The notes beneath the pieces were generated by a model, which did not search any database, had not been told where the DNA came from, and saw only the letters and a list, made by a program, of their open reading frames with translations. The position numbers and the translations under genes were made by a program. Positions 46,684 to 55,600 of a stretch of 64,000 nucleotides of DNA are shown here, piece by piece. This DNA is from Nannocystis exedens (lineage in GTDB: Bacteria > Myxococcota_A > Polyangia > Nannocystales > Nannocystaceae), in NCBI RefSeq assembly GCF_002343915.1, contig NZ_NETK01000001.1, positions 3,172,001-3,236,000 on the forward strand, read 5' to 3'. How positions within the stretch are numbered: position 1 is the first letter of the stretch; each line of letters opens with the position of its first letter.

Positions 46684-47478
46684 ATGGACGAGTTCCTGCG
46701 CTGGCTCGTCCTCGTGTTCTGGTCGATCGTCGGCGGCCTCGTCATCGTCTGGGGCGTCGCCGGCTACTACCACGTCCGCTACTACGTCCTCCGCCGCCAC
46801 GAGCCCGAGACCTGGAAGTGCCAGCCGAAGCGCTGGCTCCGGCCCGAGCAGCAGCGGCAGGCGATGCGGCTGACGACCATGAACATGACGGTCGGCGGCC
46901 TCCTGTCGGGCACCTTCATCTGGGGCATAGGCCGCGGCCTGCCGACCGGCCTCTACTTCGACTTCGCCGAGCGCGGCTGGGCGTGGTTTCTGTTCAGCAG
47001 CGTCGCCTTCTTCCTGCTGGTCGACCTGCTGGCCTACTACGCCCACCGGGCGATGCACCACAAGCTGGTGTTCCGCCAGGTCCACTCGTGGCACCACCGC
47101 TACGTCGCCACCACCCCGTTCGTCGTCACGGCGATGCACCCGGTCGAGTTCCTGACCTTCCAGGCCGTCACCTTCGTCCCGATGTTCTTCCTGCCGATCT
47201 ACTACCTCACGGCGATCGCCGTCTTCGTCTACATCCTCGTCTTCAACATCATCGACCACTCGGGCGTGAAGCTGAGCTCGCGCTGGCCGTGGCAGGGCCC
47301 GACCACCTTCCACGACGACCACCACGCCCACTTCCACTGCAACTTCGGCCAGTGCCTGCTGCTGTGGGACCGCCTCCACGGCACCCTCCGCCGCAAGAAC
47401 CGCCGCTACGGCGCCGACGTCTACGGCGGAAGGGGCTCCGGCGGCAGCAGCGACGACGACTTCGTCAGCTACAAATGA
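46684..47478 (+). CDS. sterol desaturase/fatty acid hydroxylase-family membrane enzyme
   Basis: This protein of 264 residues belongs to the membrane diiron superfamily that includes sterol C5-desaturase and C4-methyl oxidase. The His motifs are HRAMHH near residue 124, HSWHHR near residue 138, and FHDDHHAHFHCNFG near residue 212. Four or five hydrophobic segments flank them. The start at 46684 lies two bases after the Rieske stop, so translation is coupled. Coupling with a Rieske-SCP2 protein points to sterol modification, for example C5 desaturation or C4 demethylation. The extreme C-terminus (GSGGSSDDDFVSYK) is unusual. Confidence 0.88.
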   Translation: MDEFLRWLVLVFWSIVGGLVIVWGVAGYYHVRYYVLRRHEPETWKCQPKRWLRPEQQRQAMRLTTMNMTVGGLLSGTFIWGIGRGLPTGLYFDFAERGWAWFLFSSVAFFLLVDLLAYYAHRAMHHKLVFRQVHSWHHRYVATTPFVVTAMHPVEFLTFQAVTFVPMFFLPIYYLTAIAVFVYILVFNIIDHSGVKLSSRWPWQGPTTFHDDHHAHFHCNFGQCLLLWDRLHGTLRRKNRRYGADVYGGRGSGGSSDDDFVSYK

Positions 47479-47556
47479 TCCTGCGACGTCGACGACCTCG
47501 CCGCCCATCCCACCCCGACGACCTCGTCCGCCCCTCATCGCCCCGATCGGCCCCGC

Positions 47557-48702
47557 ATGCACGCCCCCTGGGACCTCGCCCCGCACCTCCCCTGGCACAC
47601 CTTCTCCAGCCCCGCCGACCAGTGGGCGGTCATGCCGTCGTTCCTGCTCGGCGAGTATTTGTTCTACGCCTGCGCCGCGCTGGCCTTCACGCACGCGTGG
47701 AAGCAGGGCGCCGAGCGGCGCAAGCACCTGCTCGCGTGGTTCGGCGCGCTGCTGGCCGGCACCGCCAACGACATGATCTTCATGGCCCTGCCGCTGGTCG
47801 ACAACTTCTGGCAGGCGCAGGGCACGATCATGATCACCCCGCGCCTGCCGCTGTACATCCCCTGCGTCTACGTCTGCTTCATGTACTTCCCGACGGTGTC
47901 GGTGTGGCGCCTCGGCCTGCCGCCGCTGGCCCGCGCCGCCCTCACCGGCCTGGCCGGCAGCCTGTTCTATGCCCCCTACGACATCACCGGCGCCAAGTTC
48001 CTGTGGTGGACCTGGCACGACAGCGACGCCCCGATCGCCAGCCGAATCCTCGGCGCCCCGATCGGCAGCACCATGTGGGTCATCACCTTCGTCGCCGCCT
48101 TCTCGTGGCTGCTCGGCAAGGCCACCGACCGCGACCCTGCCGTCGCCGGCAAGACGGTCGCCAAGGGCCTCGCGCTGGTGTGCGGCCTCAGCACGCTGCT
48201 GATGATGCTGCAGCTCAACGTCCTCCAGCAGCTCGACGGCGGCGTCCCGGGACCTGTCGGCCTCGTCACCGTGATCGCCGTCTACGGCCTCCTGATCTGG
48301 CGCGGCAGCAAGCAGGCCGCGCCGGCCGAGCCGCGCCGCGCCGACCGGATCCTCCACGCCGCGGTGGTCCTCTACTTCACCAGCCTGGCCGTGATCATGG
48401 CGGCCTTCACCCCCGAGGACCACGTCAGCACGAGCATGCACCAGACCTACGGCCCGTGCCACGTCGAGGCCACCGACATCACCGGCCACACGCGCTACCT
48501 CTACGTGTGCGCCGAGGACTTCGACGAGGACTACACGTTCGCGGCCGTCGAGCTCCCGAAGGACGGCGACGAGTGGTACACCGTCGCCGGCCGCCCGCAC
48601 ACCAACTACCCCAAGTGGCTCGCCGGCGTGTCCGGCCTCGGCCTCGCCGGCATCGCCCTCTACTCGTTCCTCCTCGGCCCGCTGCGCCGCCGTCGCCGTT
48701 GA
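47557..48702 (+). CDS. polytopic membrane protein of the sterol locus
   Basis: This protein of 381 residues has about nine predicted helices. The conserved-looking loops are WFGALLAGTANDMIFM and YAPYDITGAKFLWWTWHDSDAPI. Near the C-terminus is a soluble loop with YGPCHVEATDITGHTRYLYVCAEDFDEDYTFA, then a last helix and a run of Arg. I do not recognise the family. Its position 78 bases after the sterol desaturase, on the same strand, suggests it belongs to the same pathway. Confidence 0.65.
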   Translation: MHAPWDLAPHLPWHTFSSPADQWAVMPSFLLGEYLFYACAALAFTHAWKQGAERRKHLLAWFGALLAGTANDMIFMALPLVDNFWQAQGTIMITPRLPLYIPCVYVCFMYFPTVSVWRLGLPPLARAALTGLAGSLFYAPYDITGAKFLWWTWHDSDAPIASRILGAPIGSTMWVITFVAAFSWLLGKATDRDPAVAGKTVAKGLALVCGLSTLLMMLQLNVLQQLDGGVPGPVGLVTVIAVYGLLIWRGSKQAAPAEPRRADRILHAAVVLYFTSLAVIMAAFTPEDHVSTSMHQTYGPCHVEATDITGHTRYLYVCAEDFDEDYTFAAVELPKDGDEWYTVAGRPHTNYPKWLAGVSGLGLAGIALYSFLLGPLRRRRR

Positions 48703-48716
48703 ACGTCCCGCCTGCG

Positions 48717-48758
48717 TGAGTCTTTGGGGACATGCTCCGAGAGCCATGTCCATTCGGA
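48717..48758. repeat. 14-bp palindromic array
   Basis: Units at 48717 (GAGTCTTTGGGGA), 48731 (CATGCTCCGAGAGC) and 48745 (CATGTCCATTCGGA) follow at period 14, just after the stop of the membrane protein. The remaining 300 bases to 49059 hold no recognised gene. Confidence 0.8.
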
Positions 48759-49059
48759 CCTACGCCTCCGCGGGCAGGGCTCGTCCCGACCCGCGCGGGT
48801 GTTGCCGGGGGCGGACGAACCGGCGCGCTCGCGGGGGTTGCGGACGCAGCCGAACGCCGGGCTCGGCGAGCGTCCGCGTCTCGGACCCCGGCGCCGGCGC
48901 CTCGCGAACCGTTCGCGGCCGACAGGTGCCAGCCCTGCGTCCGCTCGAGCGACGCCCTTGGCTCCGCAACGGCCGGCGTCGCGGCCGCCGAACGTCGGTT
49001 TGTGCGCGCGCGCATCGCTGTCCGGGCGCTTGCCGGCGACAGGGTTCACACCTTGACGC

Positions 49060-51840
49060 ATGGCGAGTCGCGTCGTCGCCGACGAGCACGACAGCAGGCG
49101 GGGCGACGCGCCCGCCGCCTCTGGCGGTCCCCTCCGCCGGTCCGCGACAGCGCTGGCCCGCGTGGCCGTCCCGCTCGCTGCGGGGGGATCGCAGCTGCGC
49201 CTGCTCGTCTCGCTGTCGCTCCCGTTCCTCGCGCTCGCCGTCCAGTCGCTGCTGTGGCGCCTCGTCCCGAGCACCTGGTTCCTCTTCTTCTACCCCGCGA
49301 TCTTCTTCGCCGCCGCGCTCGCGGGCCTTCGCGCCGGCCTGACCAGCACCGCGCTGTCGGCCGTCCTGGTGTGGTGGTTCTTCGTCCCGCCGGCGCAGCA
49401 GCTCGTCAAGCACACCCCTGCCATGCTCGTCCCGATGTCCGTGTTCATCGGCATGGGCGTCGCCTTCAGCGTCTTCCACGAGCGCCTGCGACGGGCCGAG
49501 CGCGACGTCGCCGCGGCGACGCGGGACCTCGCCACCTCGCTGGTCGAGCAGGCGCCCGACGGCATCCTCATCGCCGATGACGCCGGGCGCCTCACCGAGG
49601 CCAACCCGGCCGCCTGTCACATGCTCGGCTACTCGCGCGGCGAGCTGCTCGGCCTGACCTTGCTCGAGCTGCTCCACACCGACGACAGCGATCGCATCGA
49701 GGATCTGTGGGGCCTGTCCGGCGCGCTCGAGTCGAGCGTGCGGCGCAAGGACGGCACCGAGCTGCCGGTCGAGATCCGCGCCACCCGGCTCACGAACGGC
49801 CGCTGGCAGGCGTTCGTCCGCGACGTCTCCGCGCGCCGGCGGGTCGAGGAGGCCCTGCGCGAGCGGCAGTCTGACCTCGATCGCGCCCAGTCGGTCGCCG
49901 GCGTCGGCAGCTGGCAGCTCGACCTGCGGCGCGACGAGGTGCACTGGAGCGACGAGTGCTACCGGCTCTTCGGCGTCCCGCACGGGACGTCGCTCACCTA
50001 CGGCGGCTTCCTCGACCTGCTGCACCCGGACGACCGCGCCGACGTCGACCGCGCCTGGCGGGGCGCGCTGGCCGGCGCCCCCTTCGACGTCGAGCACCGG
50101 ATCGTCGTCGCCGGCGAGGTGAAGTGGATCCGCGAGCGCGCCGAGGTCGACTTCGACGGCGCCGGCCTGCCGCTGCGCGGCATCGGCACCATGCAGGACA
50201 TCACCCTGCGCAAGCGCGCCGACGAGGCGCTGCGGCGGGCCCACGACGTCGAGCGCCGGCTCCGCGCCGAGCTCGAGGACCTCACGCGCGCCGCCGCGGC
50301 CGTGTCCGAGGCCGTCGCCGACCTGCCGCGCTCCGACCTCGCCACCGTCCTGCAGGTCATCGCGCGCCAGGCCCAGACGCTGACCGACGCGCGCTACGTC
50401 GGGCTCGGCATCGGCACCGACCCCGCCGTCCCCTTCGACCCGTGGATCGCCCTCGGCATGCCCGAAGAAGTCGCCCGCCAGATCCCTCGCAACCCGCGGC
50501 CGGTCGGTCTGCTCGGCGTCGTCGCCCGCGACAACCGCATCATCCGCACCCGCGACCTCCGCCGGCACGCCGCCTTCGGCGGGTTCCCGCCTGGCCATCC
50601 GGACATGCGCAGCTTCCTCGGCGTCCCGATCCGCTTCCACGGCCGCCCGGTCGGCAACTTCTTCCTCGCCGACAAGATCGGCGCCGACGAATTCTCGGTC
50701 CAGGACCAGCGGCTCATCGAGCTGCTGGCCGCCCGCGCCGGCGCGGCGATCGAGATCGCCACCCGCTACGTCGGCGAGGCGTTCCAGCGCGCGTGGCTGC
50801 AGGCCGTCATCGACCAGCTGCCGGAGGGCGTCATCGTCGTCGACAGCGAGAGCACCATCGTCCTGCGCAACCGCGTCGCCGCCGCGCTCGCGCGCCGCTC
50901 GGGGCTCGTCGGCCACCCCGAGGACCGCCTGTACGACGTCCGCGAGCCCTCCGGCGCGCCGGTCCCGTTCGATCGCACCCCGGCCAACCGCGCGCTCAGG
51001 GGCGAGACCCTGGTCGGCGTCGAGTACGTCATCGTCGGCCCCGACGGCCGCGCCTTGCCGGTGCTCGTCAGCGCCACCCCGCTCGTCACCGTCGGCGAGC
51101 CGGCCGGCGCCGCCATCGTGTTCCAGGACATCACCGCCCTCAAGGAGCTCGAGCGCCTGCGCGAGGAGTGGACCTCCGTCGTCGCCCACGACCTGCGGCA
51201 GCCGGTCGCGGTCATCGAGCTGGCCGTCGAGGGCCTGCTGCGCGGCCTCCCGGACGCCGCCCCCGAGCGGGCCCGCCGCGGCCTCGAGCGGATCAAGACC
51301 GCCAGCCGCCGCCTCGGCCGCATGATCGACGACCTGCTCGACGCCTCGCGCATCGAGTCGCGCCGCCTGACCGTCCAGCCGCGCCGCGTCGACCTCGCCG
51401 CCCTGGCCGCCGGCGCGGTCGAGCAGGCGCGCGAGACCCTGCCCGGCGCGCCGATACGGGTGGTCGCCGAGGGCCCGCAACCGGCGTGGGTCGACCCCGA
51501 CCGGATCCAGCAGGTCCTCGACAACTTGCTGTCCAACGCCGTGAAGTACGGCGAGCCGGGCCGGGAGGTCCGCGTCGACGTCGGCCCGCGCGACGACGCC
51601 GTCGAGCTCGTCGTCACCAACCACGGGGCCGGCATCGCCCCCGACCAGCAGCGCTCGCTGTTCTGTCGGTTCGCCCGCACCCGCGAGGCCCGCGAGGGCC
51701 CCGTCCCCGGGCTCGGGCTCGGCCTCTACATCTCGCGCGGCATCGTCGAGGCCCACGGCGGCCGCATGTGGGTCGAGAGCACCCCCGGCGCGACCACCAG
51801 CTTCCACTGCCTGCTGCCGCGCGGACCGGCTCCGGACTGA
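49060..51840 (+). CDS. membrane sensor histidine kinase (DUF4118-PAS-GAF-PAS)
   Basis: This is a multi-domain kinase of 926 residues. Order: three or four membrane helices of DUF4118 type (residues about 48-140), PAS (about 150-260), PAS with PAC (about 275-390), GAF (about 410-560), PAS (about 570-680), HisKA with the phospho-acceptor His near 710 in VAHDLRQPVAV, and HATPase with N box LDNLLSNAVKYGEPG and G boxes (VPGLGLGLYISRG, GGRMWVES). No receiver domain is attached and no response regulator lies next to it, so it is an orphan kinase. DUF4118 occurs in potassium-sensing KdpD, but the signal here is unknown. The 14-bp arrays flank it on both sides. Confidence 0.88.
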   Translation: MASRVVADEHDSRRGDAPAASGGPLRRSATALARVAVPLAAGGSQLRLLVSLSLPFLALAVQSLLWRLVPSTWFLFFYPAIFFAAALAGLRAGLTSTALSAVLVWWFFVPPAQQLVKHTPAMLVPMSVFIGMGVAFSVFHERLRRAERDVAAATRDLATSLVEQAPDGILIADDAGRLTEANPAACHMLGYSRGELLGLTLLELLHTDDSDRIEDLWGLSGALESSVRRKDGTELPVEIRATRLTNGRWQAFVRDVSARRRVEEALRERQSDLDRAQSVAGVGSWQLDLRRDEVHWSDECYRLFGVPHGTSLTYGGFLDLLHPDDRADVDRAWRGALAGAPFDVEHRIVVAGEVKWIRERAEVDFDGAGLPLRGIGTMQDITLRKRADEALRRAHDVERRLRAELEDLTRAAAAVSEAVADLPRSDLATVLQVIARQAQTLTDARYVGLGIGTDPAVPFDPWIALGMPEEVARQIPRNPRPVGLLGVVARDNRIIRTRDLRRHAAFGGFPPGHPDMRSFLGVPIRFHGRPVGNFFLADKIGADEFSVQDQRLIELLAARAGAAIEIATRYVGEAFQRAWLQAVIDQLPEGVIVVDSESTIVLRNRVAAALARRSGLVGHPEDRLYDVREPSGAPVPFDRTPANRALRGETLVGVEYVIVGPDGRALPVLVSATPLVTVGEPAGAAIVFQDITALKELERLREEWTSVVAHDLRQPVAVIELAVEGLLRGLPDAAPERARRGLERIKTASRRLGRMIDDLLDASRIESRRLTVQPRRVDLAALAAGAVEQARETLPGAPIRVVAEGPQPAWVDPDRIQQVLDNLLSNAVKYGEPGREVRVDVGPRDDAVELVVTNHGAGIAPDQQRSLFCRFARTREAREGPVPGLGLGLYISRGIVEAHGGRMWVESTPGATTSFHCLLPRGPAPD

Positions 51841-51849
51841 CCGATCCGG

Positions 51850-51919
51850 CATGTTCGATCGGTCATGCGCCAAGGGACATGCCCGAACAAGCATGTCCCC
51901 GCGCACATGTCTTGGAGAG
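51850..51919. repeat. 14-bp palindromic tandem array (5 units)
   Basis: CATG occurs at 51850, 51864, 51878, 51892 and 51906, an exact period of 14 over 70 bases. It fills the gap between the convergent kinase and hisC ends. Confidence 0.88.
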
Positions 51920-51925
51920 ACCGGC

Positions 51926-53041
51926 TCAGCTCGTCGCCGCGCCGTAGCCGGGGATCACCTCGGCGAGCGCCTTGCCGAGCAGGTCGAGCTCGGCGTTCGT
52001 GCCGACGCCGACGCGCAGGCAGCCGGCCAGGCGCGGCAGGGCCGAGGCGTCCTTGACGAGGATCCCGCGCTGGGCGAGGGCCTCGGCGACGCGGGTGGCC
52101 TCGCCGGGCGGGTCGAGGCGGACCACCGCGAAGTTGGCGTGGGCGGGGAACACCCTGGCCTTGGGGATCTTGCCGAGCATCCCGACCAGCTTCTGGCGGG
52201 CCGCGAGGCTGCGGGTCAGCATCGCCTTCTGCACGCTCTCGAACTTGGTCAGCACCAGCTCGGCGATCGCCTGGCTGGTGGCCGACACGTTGTACGGGTT
52301 GCGGACCACGTTGAGCGGGCGGCGCAGCGCCGGCGGGGCCACGCAGTAGCCGACGCGCAGCGCCGCCAGCCCGATCTTCGACAGCGTCGACATGTACACC
52401 ACGTTGTCGGGCAGGCCCTGGCGCCACAGCGTCGCCCCCGGCGCGTACGAGATGTAGGCCTCGTCGAGCACGAACACCGTCGTCGGGTGCTGCGCGATCA
52501 GCCGCTCGATCACCGCCGCGTCCCACAGGCTGCTGGTCGGGTTGTTCGGCCGGGCCAGGAAGCACAGCGCCGCGCCGGTGGCGACGTCGAGCGCCTCGTG
52601 CATCAGCGGCTCGTCGAGCTCGAGCTCCTCGGTGAGCGGCACCTCGAGCACGCCGATCCCGCGGCAGCGAGCCGCGTGGCCGTACATCTGGAAGGTCGGC
52701 GTCGGCACGACGATGAAGCTCGGCTCGCTCGGCCGGCCGCCCAGCGCGGTCAGCAGGAAGCCGATGATCTCGTCGCTGCCGCTGCCGATCACCACCGCCT
52801 CCGGCTCGACCCCGTGGCGCTGGGCCAGCAGCGCCCGCAGCTTGCGCCCGGACGTGTCGGGGTAGCGGTTCAGCTCGAGCTGGGCCACCCGCTTGCCGAT
52901 CTCCTGCACCACTTCCATCGGCCACGGCTCGGCCAGCTCGTTCGCCGCCAGACGCGCCTTCACCGGCACCGGCTCGATGTCGTACACGTCGAGTCCCGCG
53001 AGCGCGGGCCGCAGGTGGCGAGTCCAGTCAGATGTCGTCAT
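51926..53041 (-). CDS. hisC: histidinol-phosphate aminotransferase (HisC module, possible own start)
   Basis: This module of about 371 residues is a class I PLP aminotransferase that converts imidazole-acetol phosphate to histidinol phosphate. LAANELAEPWP, GSGSDEIIGFLLTA, FLARPNNPTSSL, FVLDEAYISYAP and the PLP Lys motif YMSTLSKIGLAALRVGY are present. It is in frame with hisD. The ATG at 53041 (MTTSDW) has GCGGAGGACA upstream at a suitable distance; another ATG lies at 53047. Both signals are formed by the 14-bp repeat. Internal initiation may give a free HisC in addition to the fusion. Confidence 0.8.
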   Translation of the reverse strand: MTTSDWTRHLRPALAGLDVYDIEPVPVKARLAANELAEPWPMEVVQEIGKRVAQLELNRYPDTSGRKLRALLAQRHGVEPEAVVIGSGSDEIIGFLLTALGGRPSEPSFIVVPTPTFQMYGHAARCRGIGVLEVPLTEELELDEPLMHEALDVATGAALCFLARPNNPTSSLWDAAVIERLIAQHPTTVFVLDEAYISYAPGATLWRQGLPDNVVYMSTLSKIGLAALRVGYCVAPPALRRPLNVVRNPYNVSATSQAIAELVLTKFESVQKAMLTRSLAARQKLVGMLGKIPKARVFPAHANFAVVRLDPPGEATRVAEALAQRGILVKDASALPRLAGCLRVGVGTNAELDLLGKALAEVIPGYGAATS

Positions 53042-54376
53042 GAACATGTCCTCCGCGTCATGTCTTAAAAACCATGTCGTTTCGCGCAGGCGCAGCTCGG
53101 CCGCGCGTGCGTGGCCCTCGAGCCCTTCGGCGCGGGCGAGGCGGGCGATCGCCGGCGCCTGGGCGGCCAGCGCGACGCGGCCGAGCCGCAGCACGCTGGT
53201 GTGCTTGACGAAGTCCCACACCCCGAGCGGCGAGGCGAAGCGGGCCGCGCCGGCCGTCGGGAGCACGTGGCTGGGGCCGGCGGTGTAGTCGCCGGCTGCC
53301 TCGGGCGTGAACGCCCCGACGAAGATCGCCCCCGCCGTGACGATCTGGGGCGCCACCGCCTCGGCGTCGGCCAGCAGCAGCTCGACGTGCTCGGGCGCGT
53401 AGTCGTTGACGGCCGCGACCATCGCCGCGACGTCGTCGACCAGCACCGCCGCCCCGTGCTCGCGCAGCGCCTGCGACGCGATCTCGGCCCGCGGCAGGTC
53501 GCCGAGCTGGCGGGTCAGCGCCGCGATCACGGCCGGCACCAGCGGCTCGCTGTCGGTGATGAGGATCGCGCACGCGAGCACGTCGTGCTCGGCCTGGGCG
53601 ATCAGGTCGGCCGCGACCAGCTCGGGGTCGGCGGCCGCGTCGGCGACGACCACGATCTCGCTCGGCCCGGCGATCCCGTCGATCGCACACAGCCCGAACA
53701 CCTGGCGCTTGGCCGCGGTGACGTAGGCGTTGCCGGGCCCGACGATCTTGTCGACGCGGGGCACCGTCGCCGTCCCGAGCGCCAGCGCGGCGATCGCCTG
53801 CGCCCCGCCGATCTGGAACACGCGGTCGACCTCGGCGATCTCGGCCGCCAGCAGCACCACGTCGGGCGCCCGCGGCGTCACCAGGATCACCTCGGGCACC
53901 CCCGCGACCTTGGCCGGGATCCCGGCCATCAGCACCGACGACGGGTAGGCCGCGGTGCCGCCGGGCGCATACACGGCGACGCGGCGCAGCGGCGCGACGC
54001 GGCTGTACAAAGAGACATCTTCGATCTCGAGCCCGGTGTGGCCGTGGACCTGCGTCTCGTGGAACACGCGGATCCCGTGGGCCGCGGTGACGAGGGCGGC
54101 GCGCAGGTCGGGCGACACGCGCGCGGCCGCCTCCGCCCGCGCCTCGCGGGAGATCTCGAACTGCTCGGGCGTCAGCGTGCGCTGCTCGAAGCGGCTCGTC
54201 AGCTCGCAGACCGCCGCGTCGCCGCGCGCCCGCACGTCGGCGATGATTGCGCGCGCGGCCGCATCGGCCTCGCCTTCGAGCCCTGCCGCGCGGGAGCAGA
54301 GGCCCCGCCAGGTCGTCTGGTCCTCGGCTCTACCCCCGCCGCGGAGGTCGAGCGTGCGAAAGCCGAGGTCTCGCAT
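51926..54376 (-). CDS. hisD: histidinol dehydrogenase fused in frame to histidinol-phosphate aminotransferase
   Basis: One open frame of about 816 residues carries two histidine-biosynthesis enzymes. The HisD part (residues about 1-435) has YAPGGTAAYPSSVLM, KIVGPGNAYVTAAKR, IAGPSEIVVVADAAADP, QAEHD, EHVEL and LPTAGAARFASPLGV, and oxidises histidinol to histidine. The HisC part follows after REVTTWF-like linker residues encoded by a 14-bp repeat. No stop codon separates them. HisD and HisC are separate proteins in most bacteria, so either this strain makes a fusion, or HisC is also made from its own start. The HisD start is the ATG at 54376 (MRDLGFRTLDL). The short distance to the divergent lipoprotein gene suggests a shared promoter region. 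Confidence 0.85.
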   Translation of the reverse strand: MRDLGFRTLDLRGGGRAEDQTTWRGLCSRAAGLEGEADAAARAIIADVRARGDAAVCELTSRFEQRTLTPEQFEISREARAEAAARVSPDLRAALVTAAHGIRVFHETQVHGHTGLEIEDVSLYSRVAPLRRVAVYAPGGTAAYPSSVLMAGIPAKVAGVPEVILVTPRAPDVVLLAAEIAEVDRVFQIGGAQAIAALALGTATVPRVDKIVGPGNAYVTAAKRQVFGLCAIDGIAGPSEIVVVADAAADPELVAADLIAQAEHDVLACAILITDSEPLVPAVIAALTRQLGDLPRAEIASQALREHGAAVLVDDVAAMVAAVNDYAPEHVELLLADAEAVAPQIVTAGAIFVGAFTPEAAGDYTAGPSHVLPTAGAARFASPLGVWDFVKHTSVLRLGRVALAAQAPAIARLARAEGLEGHARAAELRLRETTWFLRHDAEDMFMTTSDWTRHLRPALAGLDVYDIEPVPVKARLAANELAEPWPMEVVQEIGKRVAQLELNRYPDTSGRKLRALLAQRHGVEPEAVVIGSGSDEIIGFLLTALGGRPSEPSFIVVPTPTFQMYGHAARCRGIGVLEVPLTEELELDEPLMHEALDVATGAALCFLARPNNPTSSLWDAAVIERLIAQHPTTVFVLDEAYISYAPGATLWRQGLPDNVVYMSTLSKIGLAALRVGYCVAPPALRRPLNVVRNPYNVSATSQAIAELVLTKFESVQKAMLTRSLAARQKLVGMLGKIPKARVFPAHANFAVVRLDPPGEATRVAEALAQRGILVKDASALPRLAGCLRVGVGTNAELDLLGKALAEVIPGYGAATS
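53045..53086. repeat. 14-bp palindromic array at the hisD-hisC joint
   Basis: CATG at 53045, 53059 and 53073 gives three units (CATGTCCTCCGCGT, CATGTCTTAAAAAC, CATGTCGTTTCGCG). On the coding strand they read TTWFLRHDAEDMF, the linker between the HisD and HisC modules. A TAA lies out of frame here. Confidence 0.85.
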
Positions 54377-54454
54377 GGCTCGCAAGGTACAGCGCTCACG
54401 GCCCTGACGGAAGTGAAACTCGCCCGGTTCTTGGTTATCCTGCCTGCTGCGCAG

Positions 54455-55600
54455 ATGTCGCCCGCCGCGCACCGCACAGCTCGCGTCCTCGCGCCTGCCC
54501 GTGTCCGGGTCGGGCTCGGGCTCGCGCTCACGCTCGCGCACGCCGGCTGCACCGCGCCGGGCGCGGAGACGACCGAGGGCAGCGGCGGCGAGGACAGCAG
54601 CACCAGCGGCGTGTGGGCCGAGGCGCCCGCGCCCGCCGACGCGTGCCCCGACGCCCTGCTCGTGTCGCACGGGCGCTACCGCGGCAACCTGCGGGCGATG
54701 AAGCCCGACGACGCGACCGGCGGCGTCTGCGGGGGCGGCGGGGCCGACGGGTTCCTCCGCGTCGAGGTCCCGGTGCGGGCCGACCTGCGCGTCGCGGCCC
54801 GCGGCGTCGGCTTCGTCCCGCGGCTCTCGTTCGCCCCTGACGACTGCCTCGGCGGGCGCGAGATCGCCTGCGCCGCCGACGCTCCGCTCGAGCTGCGCGA
54901 CCTCGCCGGCGGCACCGTCCTGCGCCTCGCCGTCGGCATCGACCCGACTGTCTTTTCGGACCTGAAACAAAAGCCAGCCCCCGAGGACGACCCCGACCCG
55001 CTGAGCTTCGACCTCGAGATCGGCCTGACCCGGGTCCTCGACGCCGGCGAGGTGTGCGAGCCGGCCTCGCGCGGGCGCTGCGTCGCCGGCACCCTGTGCA
55101 TGACCAGCGCCCCCGGCGAGCCGCCCGCGTGTACGACCTTGCCGGCCGACACCTGCAGCACCGCCCTGCGCACGCCGGTGGTGCTCGGCGACGCCGGCGA
55201 GGCCGCGCTGGTCGTCGACCCGGCCTTGCCGCAGACCGACGCGCACGCCCACTCGTGCGGCGGCGCCGGCCTGCGCGAGCGGGTCTTGCAGCTCGATCTG
55301 CCGGCCGTGCCGCCGGCGCGGGCGCTCGAGATCACGGTCAGCCGTCCGGACGTCGGCCTCGCCGTGCGCACGCCCGGCTGCCTTGCGACCGACGAAGTGG
55401 CCTGCGCGGCCGGCATCGGCGCGCCCGCGCGGGTCGTGATCGATCGCCTCGCGGCCCGCCGCGCCGCCGGCATCGCGCCCTACTTGTTCGTCGAGTTGCC
55501 GCCCGACAGCGAACGCGACCCGGCCTTCACGCTGAACCTGCGCCTCGTGCCCGAGCCGACGCCCTGGGGCATGCCAGCGGCGCCGCCTGCTGCACCATGA
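54455..55600 (+). CDS. lipoprotein, pre-peptidase-like repeats
   Basis: This protein of about 381 residues has a signal peptide with lipobox LAHAGC near residue 30 and a short Ser/Thr/Gly/Glu linker. The rest contains several beta-rich modules with paired cysteines (ACPDALLVSHG, GGVCGGG, DDCLGGREIACAAD, CLATDEVACAAG). Strand patterns such as LRLAVGIDPTVFSD and ELPPDSERDPAFTLNLRL resemble PPC-type domains of secreted proteins. The function is unknown. The ATG at 54455 gives the signal peptide. It is divergent from hisD. Two 14-bp-type units lie inside at 54947-54974. Confidence 0.65.
   Translation: MSPAAHRTARVLAPARVRVGLGLALTLAHAGCTAPGAETTEGSGGEDSSTSGVWAEAPAPADACPDALLVSHGRYRGNLRAMKPDDATGGVCGGGGADGFLRVEVPVRADLRVAARGVGFVPRLSFAPDDCLGGREIACAADAPLELRDLAGGTVLRLAVGIDPTVFSDLKQKPAPEDDPDPLSFDLEIGLTRVLDAGEVCEPASRGRCVAGTLCMTSAPGEPPACTTLPADTCSTALRTPVVLGDAGEAALVVDPALPQTDAHAHSCGGAGLRERVLQLDLPAVPPARALEITVSRPDVGLAVRTPGCLATDEVACAAGIGAPARVVIDRLAARRAAGIAPYLFVELPPDSERDPAFTLNLRLVPEPTPWGMPAAPPAAP

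Noticed and set aside
51850..51919. CRISPR array
   Set aside because: The period is only 14 bp with 4-base spacers, units are palindromic and copies are scattered over the window; no cas genes are present.
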